From NCBI RefSeq assembly GCF_000626635.1, contig NZ_CP007451.1, forward strand, positions 2,046,001-2,110,000: a stretch of DNA of 64,000 bases, written 5' to 3'. Position numbers and translations under genes: made by a program. Below are positions 7,304 to 14,785 of the stretch, piece by piece. This DNA is from Draconibacterium orientale. Its GTDB lineage: Bacteria; Bacteroidota; Bacteroidia; Bacteroidales; Prolixibacteraceae. The notes beneath the pieces are model-generated. The model was not told the DNA's origin. It made no database searches and worked only from the letters and a program-made list of their open reading frames with translations. Every line of letters starts with the position of its first letter. The first letter of the stretch is position 1.

Positions 7304-10300
7304 TTAGTTGAAAATATATTTGATACCAATAGAAGCATACCAGCACTGACCCAATGTATAGCTTGGTGTGAATGTTTTGGTATTACCATGGATTGAAGCA
7401 GGTGTAGAGAAGGTAGCCACTCCGTCGGCATCAACACCTTCGTACTTAAGAATACGGGCATCCGAACCAATTTCAGGGTTCAGGTATTTGGCTACACCCC
7501 AGCTGTTGTTAAAGAAATTCATTACGTTTTTAATGTCAAAGCTAAGTTGCAGTTTGTTTACGCTGTTACCTGTTTTAACCGAAAAATCGTGTTTGTAGCT
7601 GAAGTCAACGCGGTGTACCCATGGTGAGTAAACGCTGTAGGCTTCGGCATACTCGCCTTGCTGATCTTTCAAATAATCGTTGTTATGCACATAATCCATA
7701 AAACGGGTTTGATCGTCGGCAGAAACAAAGCGGAACTCGTTGTTGGCCACTTCTTCGTCGGTTGGAACGTAAATTGCATCGTAGTTGTATCCGTCACCGT
7801 TCATGTCGTTAACCGTCATAAATGATTCGTTTGCTCCACCACGCCATGCTTCGTAGATAACGCTAAAGTGGTTACCGCTCTTGTCGTGTGTAGTAAGCGA
7901 TGCTACCAAACGGTCGGGTGTGGTATATTGCGAGTTGTGCAGTTTAATATTGTTCGGACCTTCCACTGTTGGAACGTAAGTAAATGCCGATTCAGGATTC
8001 GATCCCGGCATGCCGGTTACATCTTTTGCAACGGTGTGTGTATAGGCAGCCATCAGGCTAACCCATTCTGCCGGTTTAGCATTTACAGTAATATTGGCCG
8101 ACCAGCCATAACCGCGGCTTGTGTTATCCAAAACAAATGCTTTGGTTCCAGAGCGGTAACCTGCCGGGTAAATCGGACGATTGTCAACACCGTTGAAACG
8201 GGCAAAACCTCCAACATTTGGAATACTCCAGTCGGAAATAGAAACACCGTTGATCGTTTTGTTGTAAATTCCTTCAACTGTTGCCGATAATGGGAACGAT
8301 GTTGGGAAGGCATAATCAACTGCAAATGATGTTTTCCAAACCTGTGGCATTTTAAAATCTGAAGCTACCGCTGCAATAGAAGAAGGAACTGTTCCGTCTT
8401 CAGGCGAAATAGTTGTAGGATAACCTAAACCTGCCAGTTTATCGTGAAGTGCTGCTATTGTTGCATTTCCTTCGGCATCGGTTACCAAACCTCCGGCAAA
8501 TTCATCCATTGAGAAGCCGTTGTTTTCGGCATTTCTTGCATTTATTTGTGCCTGGTACTGTACCATACCGCCGTTGGTTGGCATGTTGGTGAAGAATACA
8601 AGCGGTAAATTACCCGAGAAAAGACCGGTACCACCACGAACTTTCAGGCTCTTGTCGCCGGAAGCATCCCATACAAAACCTACACGTGGCGAGAAAATGA
8701 TATTGGCATCAGGCCATTTTCCTGTGTCAATACTTCTGCCGTTATAATCAAGGTCTTTAATTGCCTGGTTGGTAATCAGGTCGTTATTGTTAAAAATAAG
8801 TCCATCAATGCGAAGTCCGTACGAAAGTTTGAATCTGTCGGTAATACTCCAGTCGTCCTGGGCATAAGCTCCGATTTTGTTACTTGTTACACGTGCTGCA
8901 GGGTTTGTTTCACCATCGTAGCCATACGTTAAGTTTACAATCTCAGGAGTTGCTTCGTTTAAGAAGTCGTCGAGGCTTGAGTAGCGATAATAACCTGTTC
9001 CGTTACGCATGTAGGCATTGTCGGCCATTTTGTACTCGTAAGCAATACCGCCAACAATTTTATGGTTACCTAAGTAAAAGGTCATCTCGTCTTTAATGTT
9101 CCATACATTATTGTGAACCCCGTTGTTCCAGGTAAAAAGCTCGTAACCTAATGAAAGGTAGGCTTGATCATCTTTCAAAATGTCGATAAATGGAAACGGT
9201 GCCGAATTTGTTCCGCGAACATCGTCAAGCTTTGAGTAGGTTGCCAGAAACTGGTTCGAGATGTTTTCCGACAAACGACTGTTTAAGTCGAAAGAAAATG
9301 AGTGAACCAGGTTGTCCATCGAATACATCGAGTTGGCATACGACATTGAAGCCTGTGACATCCTGGCCTCCGACATACGGGTACCTCCGTCCATAGAAGA
9401 TGCATTAGGCGATCTCCATGACGAATTTTTGGTGTAGTTATAGCGTAATGCCAAACGGTGTTTGTCGGTGATGTTCCAGTCGATACGGGCAAGCAGTTTT
9501 TTGTTGCTTTCGTCTGCAGGGAAACTGGAGTAAGATCCTGTTTCATATCCGTATTTATTTCTTACGAAATCAGAAACTGTCTGAAGATCGTCTTCTGTTG
9601 TGCGCGAAATAAAATTGTCAGCATCAGCAACACCATCAGTTGAAGCTCTCCAGCGGTTAGCAATAGTTGGCGTTTCCTCCTTCTCGGCGTTTACGAAGAA
9701 GAATAATTTGTTTTTAATGATTGGGCCTCCTAAAGTGAATCCGTATAAGGTATTCCGGTCTTTCTCGCGTGCTCCGGCAATTTCCTGTCCGTCAACAGCA
9801 TTTCCGCGCATGTTTTCGTTTCTGTGATAAGTATATGCGCTTGCTTTAAAGGTGTTTGTACCCGATTTTGTAATCGCGTTTACTCCACCACCAATAAAGT
9901 TTGTTTGGCGCACATCGTAAGGGGCAATTACTACCTGTAGTTCTTCAATGGCTTCAATAGAGATTGGGTTACCTCCGCCAGGAAGCGCATCGCTCAAACC
10001 AAAGTTATTGTTGAAGTTTGCGCCGTCAACAGTAAAGTTGGCTGTACGGCCATCTGCTCCGGCAAAGCTCATACCGTCGCCTCCATAAGGCGAAAGGCGT
10101 GTAATGTCGGTAATGCTGCGGTTTACCGTAGGCAAATTATCAATCTGGTCGTTTGTAATATTGGTTACTGCTCCGGTTTTCTCATTCGAGAATTTTGTGC
10201 GGGTTGCCGATACAATAACTTCATCCAATGACAGTGCTTCTTCTGTTAGTTCAACATTCACCACGTAGTTTTCACCTAAGCTCAGGGTGATATTGTTTTG

Positions 10301-10570
10301 GGTGAATGAACCATATCCAATGAAGGAAACTACAACAGTATAAGGTCCGCCTACACGCATACCGTTTAGGTTGAACCGGCCCTCCACGTTGGTTACAGTG
10401 CCGTAAATTGTTCCTGAAGGGGTGTGTGTGGCAACCACCGTTGCACCTATAACAGCTCCCTCGGCATCGGTAACACGTCCGCTCATACTGGATGTGGTTA
10501 CCTGTGCCTGAATAATAGTAGCAGAAAAGAGAATAAATGCTACTAAAAGAAAACAGATTTTTTTAATCAT
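7304..10570 (-). CDS. TonB-dependent outer-membrane receptor, Oar type
   Basis: The 1088-residue protein has a signal peptide, an N-terminal carboxypeptidase-regulatory-like domain (about 25-110), a TonB plug (about 125-240) and a 22-strand-type barrel ending in aromatic residues. The GADGRTANFTVDGANFNNNFG plug segment and lack of a SusD partner fit the Oar/OmpA-related branch rather than SusC. The frame opens upstream to 10630, but the ATG at 10570 begins the signal peptide MIKKICFLLVAF. It is probably co-transcribed with the BACON/OB-fold lipoprotein. The substrate is not evident. Confidence 0.88.
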   Translation of the reverse strand: MIKKICFLLVAFILFSATIIQAQVTTSSMSGRVTDAEGAVIGATVVATHTPSGTIYGTVTNVEGRFNLNGMRVGGPYTVVVSFIGYGSFTQNNITLSLGENYVVNVELTEEALSLDEVIVSATRTKFSNEKTGAVTNITNDQIDNLPTVNRSITDITRLSPYGGDGMSFAGADGRTANFTVDGANFNNNFGLSDALPGGGNPISIEAIEELQVVIAPYDVRQTNFIGGGVNAITKSGTNTFKASAYTYHRNENMRGNAVDGQEIAGAREKDRNTLYGFTLGGPIIKNKLFFFVNAEKEETPTIANRWRASTDGVADADNFISRTTEDDLQTVSDFVRNKYGYETGSYSSFPADESNKKLLARIDWNITDKHRLALRYNYTKNSSWRSPNASSMDGGTRMSEARMSQASMSYANSMYSMDNLVHSFSFDLNSRLSENISNQFLATYSKLDDVRGTNSAPFPFIDILKDDQAYLSLGYELFTWNNGVHNNVWNIKDEMTFYLGNHKIVGGIAYEYKMADNAYMRNGTGYYRYSSLDDFLNEATPEIVNLTYGYDGETNPAARVTSNKIGAYAQDDWSITDRFKLSYGLRIDGLIFNNNDLITNQAIKDLDYNGRSIDTGKWPDANIIFSPRVGFVWDASGDKSLKVRGGTGLFSGNLPLVFFTNMPTNGGMVQYQAQINARNAENNGFSMDEFAGGLVTDAEGNATIAALHDKLAGLGYPTTISPEDGTVPSSIAAVASDFKMPQVWKTSFAVDYAFPTSFPLSATVEGIYNKTINGVSISDWSIPNVGGFARFNGVDNRPIYPAGYRSGTKAFVLDNTSRGYGWSANITVNAKPAEWVSLMAAYTHTVAKDVTGMPGSNPESAFTYVPTVEGPNNIKLHNSQYTTPDRLVASLTTHDKSGNHFSVIYEAWRGGANESFMTVNDMNGDGYNYDAIYVPTDEEVANNEFRFVSADDQTRFMDYVHNNDYLKDQQGEYAEAYSVYSPWVHRVDFSYKHDFSVKTGNSVNKLQLSFDIKNVMNFFNNSWGVAKYLNPEIGSDARILKYEGVDADGVATFSTPASIHGNTKTFTPSYTLGQCWYASIGIKYIFN

Positions 10571-11230
10571 AGATTTGGAATTTAAATAATTATTGAATGG
10601 ATTGTATGTGTTTGTCTTTCTTATTGACAATAGAGAATGAATGGTTTAACTGAACGTATTGTTTTGTGTACGCTAATGTGGTTTTCATTTTCTAGTTGTG
10701 TACAGTTTTATTTTTTGACTGTTAAATCAAATTACCCATAATTTCCTAAACGTGCAGCAAAGGAAGCTTTTCTTTCAATTGTTTTTGTTAAATAGATGTT
10801 ATCTTATTGTGTACTATGCCTTAACTTTTGCCCTACTTCTAACAAGCTAAAATTCTTATTAATGCTCAGTAAAAACAAGTCAACACGAATTAAGTTGTTA
10901 AACAAATGGTTTGAGTTATTAACATTTTTATTCACATTTTAACATTTCGAATGCGTTGTGTGGGCGGCATAACTGCATCTTATTGTTAAAAATGAGGATG
11001 GATTTTCATTTTCTTGAAAAATTGCTAAAAAATAATAGATGATGTAAGTTGCAGTATAACAGTGCGTAAGGTGTTGTTGCTTAAATTAAATATGAAAAAT
11101 ATGGTACTATGTGTAGCAAAGTACTAGATTAATTACATATATTTGTAATGCAAACAACGATGTAAAAAACAGTACAATCTTTAAAAAAGTTCTTTGCAGC
11201 TTGTAACGGAAACAAAAAACAGTCGTCTTA
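10571..11230. other. 660-base gene-free region between divergent units
   Basis: This AT-rich stretch separates the minus-strand receptor operon from the plus-strand PadR cluster. I found no coding frame with support on either strand. It probably holds both promoters; a TATATTTG -7-like word at 11138-11145 is the only element I can name. Confidence 0.5.
11138..11145 (+). promoter_or_regulatory. Candidate -7 element of the PadR cluster
   Basis: TATATTTG fits TAnnTTTG. No clear TTTG lies 19-22 bases upstream. Transcription from here would start near 11152 and give a leader of about 160 bases before the ATG at 11314. Confidence 0.35.
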
Positions 11231-11313
11231 AAAACGGAAACAGAAAATAAACAGAAAGCAGAAAAGGAAGAGCGAACTTCAGAAAAAATCGCAAAGCCAA
11301 AAAACAAAAAACA

Positions 11314-11723
11314 ATGTTCAGAAAGCAGTTTTACGATCAGCAGCAGTAGTAGTAAGTTTTGTTCTTATTAGTTTTACGGTAAGTGCACAAACATTTTGGA
11401 AACGTTTATTGGAGAATACGGGATTTAGCGATATTGCCATGGCAATGGCAGCGCCCGCTGAAATGGAAGATGGGGAAGTAATTCCTGCCGAAGCTAACTA
11501 TTACTTTGTTAACGAAGTTGAGCCGGCCATGGAGGTTGAAGCATGGATGACCGACGATTCAAGGTTTAATGCCACACAGTTTGAATACAGCGAGGCAATA
11601 GAAACAGACCTTGAGCTGGAATACTGGATGATGAATGAAACATTTTTTCAGCCGGTGGTAGAAGAGGAAGCAGCACTGGAGCTGGAAGCCTGGATGGTTT
11701 CGGAAAATACCTGGGGCTTTTAA
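11314..11723 (+). CDS. Small secreted acidic repeat protein (apparent -1 frameshift in signal peptide)
   Basis: A TTG at 11409 gives 104 residues, but the same frame is open back to 11232. Just upstream it encodes a clear signal peptide (AVLRSAAVVVSFVLISFTVSAQ). No ATG, GTG, TTG or CTG precedes it in frame. The ATG at 11314 sits one frame off; adding one A to the AAA run at 11322-11324 would give MFRKAVLRSAAVVVS. So either a base is lost here (mutation or assembly error) or a rare start such as ATA at 11247 is used. The mature part is acidic and carries three copies of an E-x-E-x-W-M motif: AMEVEAWM, DLELEYWM and ALELEAWM. I do not recognise a characterised family. The PadR gene follows after 63 bases. 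Confidence 0.6.
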
Positions 11724-11786
11724 GAGGAGGTAAAGCCAATTAATTGTGATAAAAACAGAGGACTAACAGATAGAAAGGGACATAAA

Positions 11787-12119
11787 ATGAAGATAGAAAA
11801 CACAAAAGCACAAATGAGAAAGGGAGTACTGGAATACTGTATCCTGCTCGTTCTCGACGGAAAACCACTTTATGCCAGCGATATTATTCAATCGTTGAAA
11901 GAAGCAAAAATGATTGTGGTAGAAGGAACATTGTATCCCTTGTTAACACGGCTGAAAAACGCCGGGTTACTGGCTTATCGCTGGGAAGAGTCAACACAGG
12001 GGCCACCCCGGAAATATTATGAGCTTACCGAAACCGGCCGTACTTTTTTAGTGGAACTAGAAGGCTCGTGGAGCGAACTGGTTGGCGCAGTGCAAACAAT
12101 TAGAGACAACAAAGCTTAA
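11787..12119 (+). CDS. PadR-family transcriptional regulator
   Basis: This 110-residue protein is a short winged-helix PadR regulator. The recognition region is ASDIIQSLKEAKMIVVEGTLYPLLTRL, the wing is GPPRKYYELTETGR, and a short C-terminal dimerisation helix follows. PadR proteins are usually repressors; many Bacteroidota copies sit directly before PspC-domain membrane proteins, as here (31-base gap). This suggests it controls the envelope-related genes of its own operon. The inducing signal is not visible in the sequence. Confidence 0.92.
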   Translation: MKIENTKAQMRKGVLEYCILLVLDGKPLYASDIIQSLKEAKMIVVEGTLYPLLTRLKNAGLLAYRWEESTQGPPRKYYELTETGRTFLVELEGSWSELVGAVQTIRDNKA

Positions 12120-12150
12120 TACATCCTAATAAATTCAAACAAAAAACGAG

Positions 12151-13725
12151 ATGAAGAAGACATTCACAATAAATATAAGCGGCACAATATTTCACATTGA
12201 AGAGGATGCTTACGAGGTGCTGCAAAAATACCTTATCAATTTGAAAAATCATTTTGGAGTTGACGAGGAAGGAAAAGAGATTATTGCTGATATTGAAGCG
12301 CGTATTGCCGAGATTTTCAGCTCGAAAAGTACCGACGAGAAAAAGGTGATTACCGTTGAGTGGGTAAACGACATGATTGAAATAATGGGAACACCTGAAG
12401 ATTTTGCCGAAGAAGAAGGCGAAGAAGATGTTTCTATTGCGTCGGAAGCCAAGCGCAAACGTCGTTTGTACCGCGATCCCGATCATCGTGTATTGGGTGG
12501 AGTTTGCGGAGGTTTAGGCGCCTATTTTAACATGGATCCGGTAATCTTGCGCATTATCCTGGTAGTTCTGTTTTTCGTAACATCTGGTGCTGCAGGTTTG
12601 GCTTATATTATTTTATGGATTGCTGTGCCAAAAGCAGTTAATACAGCTCAACGCCTTGAAATGCGCGGTCAGGAAGCTACCGTAAAAAACATCGAAAAGT
12701 CGATTAAGGAAGAGGTAAAGGAAGTAAAAGAAAGTTATAAGAAATTTAAAGAATCGGACACCTACTCGAAAGGAAAAAAGTCGATGGAAGGAGCCGGCGA
12801 TGTGGTTTATAATATTTTCAAAGTTATTCTGAAAGTATTTGTAATTGTGTTTGGTGTGTTCCTTATCATTTCCGGTTTTTTCGGAATACTTGGATTGGCT
12901 TCATCGATGATTATTGGCCATTCGTTTGTAGAAGGAATGCCCCTGATTTGGGGCCCCGAAATTCATGTGCCCAATATGTTGAACCATTTTATTGAGCCCG
13001 GTGCAGTAACCTGGGGATTGATTTTGGTTGGACTGATTACAGGCCTTCCGTTGCTTGCTCTTGTTTATATCGGAACCAAGCTGGTTTTCAGGTATAAATC
13101 GAACAATGCAATAGTTGCCCTGTCGATGGCGGGTGTTTGGTTGGTATCGCTTTTTGCCCTGTTAATTCTTTCGGTGGGGCAGGTTGGTAACTACAAACAA
13201 AGCTCATCAATCACTAAAAGCGAAACCATTTCGTGCGATTCGTGCCAGACTCTCTATCTGCGGGTAGCCGATGATAAATTGGATGATTACGCCGAAATTG
13301 ACTGGGATGTTGAAGGTTTTAAAGTGGCTGTTATTGATGGAGAAGAAGTAGTGGTTGGTTATCCGCAGTTGGATGTTATCCGTTCGTCGGGCGACGATTT
13401 TGTGGTAACCGTTCGTTATTCATCACGAGGTAAAACGCGTGACAATGCTAAACAGTGGTGCGAAGAAATGGTGTACACTTACGAAAGAACTGATTCAACG
13501 CTATATTTCGATCCGTATTTCTTTATCGGCGACGAGGCAAAATGGAGAGGTCAGGAAGTGGATATAAAAGTACGCGTACCTGAAGGAAAAGCAGTTTTCC
13601 TTGGAAGCGACATGGACGAAATTATTCATGATATTGAAAATGTTTCGAACACCTGGGATGGCGACATGGTTGGTAAATACTGGGAAATGAAACCTGAAGG
13701 ACTAACCGAAAAAACAATTGAATAA
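12151..13725 (+). CDS. PspC-domain inner-membrane protein
   Basis: The 524-residue protein has a cytoplasmic N-domain (about 1-95, starting KKTFTINISGTIFHIEEDAY), a PspC domain (about 107-165, with LGGVCGGLGAYFNMDPVILR), further membrane helices at about 230-260, 285-315 and 325-350, and a C-terminal beta-rich domain (about 365-515) that may face the periplasm. PspC proteins act in envelope-stress sensing. A lysine-rich helical stretch (about 180-215) connects the PspC helices to the later ones. The PadR gene immediately upstream and the DUF4252 gene downstream suggest one envelope-stress unit. Function beyond the PspC assignment is inferred. Confidence 0.88.
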   Translation: MKKTFTINISGTIFHIEEDAYEVLQKYLINLKNHFGVDEEGKEIIADIEARIAEIFSSKSTDEKKVITVEWVNDMIEIMGTPEDFAEEEGEEDVSIASEAKRKRRLYRDPDHRVLGGVCGGLGAYFNMDPVILRIILVVLFFVTSGAAGLAYIILWIAVPKAVNTAQRLEMRGQEATVKNIEKSIKEEVKEVKESYKKFKESDTYSKGKKSMEGAGDVVYNIFKVILKVFVIVFGVFLIISGFFGILGLASSMIIGHSFVEGMPLIWGPEIHVPNMLNHFIEPGAVTWGLILVGLITGLPLLALVYIGTKLVFRYKSNNAIVALSMAGVWLVSLFALLILSVGQVGNYKQSSSITKSETISCDSCQTLYLRVADDKLDDYAEIDWDVEGFKVAVIDGEEVVVGYPQLDVIRSSGDDFVVTVRYSSRGKTRDNAKQWCEEMVYTYERTDSTLYFDPYFFIGDEAKWRGQEVDIKVRVPEGKAVFLGSDMDEIIHDIENVSNTWDGDMVGKYWEMKPEGLTEKTIE

Positions 13726-13808
13726 AAACACAAAGACACGGAGGCACAAAGTGAAAAGCGAGAATATAGCTTTGTGACTTAGCGTCTTCGTGTTTAAAAT
13801 ATTTAGCT

Positions 13809-14308
13809 ATGAAAACAATTACAACACTACTTTTTGCCCTTGGTCTATTTGTTGGCCGGGACTGCTGGCTTCGGGGCAAAGCAAGTCGGATAAAATGTAC
13901 GATACCTTTGCTAATAAAGACGGAATTACCAGCTTTTCGTTCTCAAAAGATATGATCGATGCTATTGATATGGATTTAGGCGATGATGATGAAAAGAATG
14001 TAACCGGCGATTTGCATCGGATTCGGTTTATGTCGTACAATCCCGAAAAAGGAAGTTTAAAAAATAGCGAGTTTACTAAAAAAGCTATTGCGCTCCTTCC
14101 TGCGAAATATGAGAAATACGAAGACGATGATGATGATTCGGATGCCGAGATCTATTTACTGGGAGGAAAGAAAAAATACTCCGAGTGTCATGTATTTATC
14201 ACCAGTGAAAATGCGGACGGTAACAGTTTTGTTGTGTCGTTTTTTGGCGATTTCAATGTAAACGATATCGACAAGCTAAAGTCGCAAGGGCAGGATATGT
14301 CGGAATAA
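13809..14308 (+). CDS. DUF4252 protein, frameshifted in the signal peptide
   Basis: From the ATG at 13809 the frame reads MKTITTLLFALGLFVG, a normal signal start, and then runs out of frame. In the -1 frame the protein continues LLASGQSKSDKMYDTF and stays open to 14308. One base thus appears missing around 13851-13870. The only start within the downstream frame is a GTG at 13790, which gives an implausible N-terminus (MFKIFSYENNYN...). The mature part, about 140 residues, resembles DUF4252, a small secreted or lipid-anchored Bacteroidota family of unknown role. It has an acidic patch EDDDDDSDAE near the middle. It lies 83 bases after the PspC gene. Confidence 0.7.
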
Positions 14309-14331
14309 GCAAGATAAGTAGTGTTTTTCGG

Positions 14332-14372
14332 AAGGTCGTTGTAAGCTGGTATGTTTATAACGACCTTTTGTT
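14332..14372 (+). terminator. Terminator after the DUF4252 gene
   Basis: A 13-bp stem with one wobble pair is formed by 14332-14344 and 14355-14367, followed by TTGTTTTG. It starts 24 bases past the stop codon and probably ends the PadR-PspC unit. Confidence 0.65.
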
Positions 14373-14516
14373 TTGCAGTAAATTGTTGTAATTAGCGACT
14401 CTCAATATCAAATCATGTCCCAAAATGAAACAAACCCCACCCGGCAAGGCTTCTGTGTTCACACGTTTGTGTTAATTTTTTACTTTTGGCTGTCACGATG
14501 TAACAAATTGTATTGT

Positions 14517-14524
14517 TATATTTG
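14517..14524 (+). promoter_or_regulatory. Candidate -7 element of the T9SS surface cluster
   Basis: TATATTTG matches TAnnTTTG, but the nearest TTTG upstream (14485-14488) is 28 bases away, longer than usual. The first gene starts about 260 bases later. Nothing else is recognisable in 14373-14785. Confidence 0.3.
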
Positions 14525-14785
14525 AAACGAGTGCTTGCAGGTTGGCAATTGTTGTTTTCAGAGTGATAAAAACACAGGCAAAAGGTTTTATGCAAATAGG
14601 CCCAAAATGGAACAGTTGCATTTTTCCTGAAAAGCCAACAAGGCTGTTATTCTCATGTGCAGGGAATAGCAGTGAATACAAAAAGATAAAAACGTAAGTG
14701 TAAAAGAATTGTGAGGCCAGAGTGCTATAGGGACATATTAACTATTTCTCATGCTATCAATTTGGCGGAGGTGCATGTAACCCAG

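Noticed and set aside
11107-11307. Minus-strand frame rich in Phe and Ser upstream of the PadR cluster
   Set aside because: It lies opposite the A-rich leader and signal-peptide coding of the small secreted protein; composition alone explains it.
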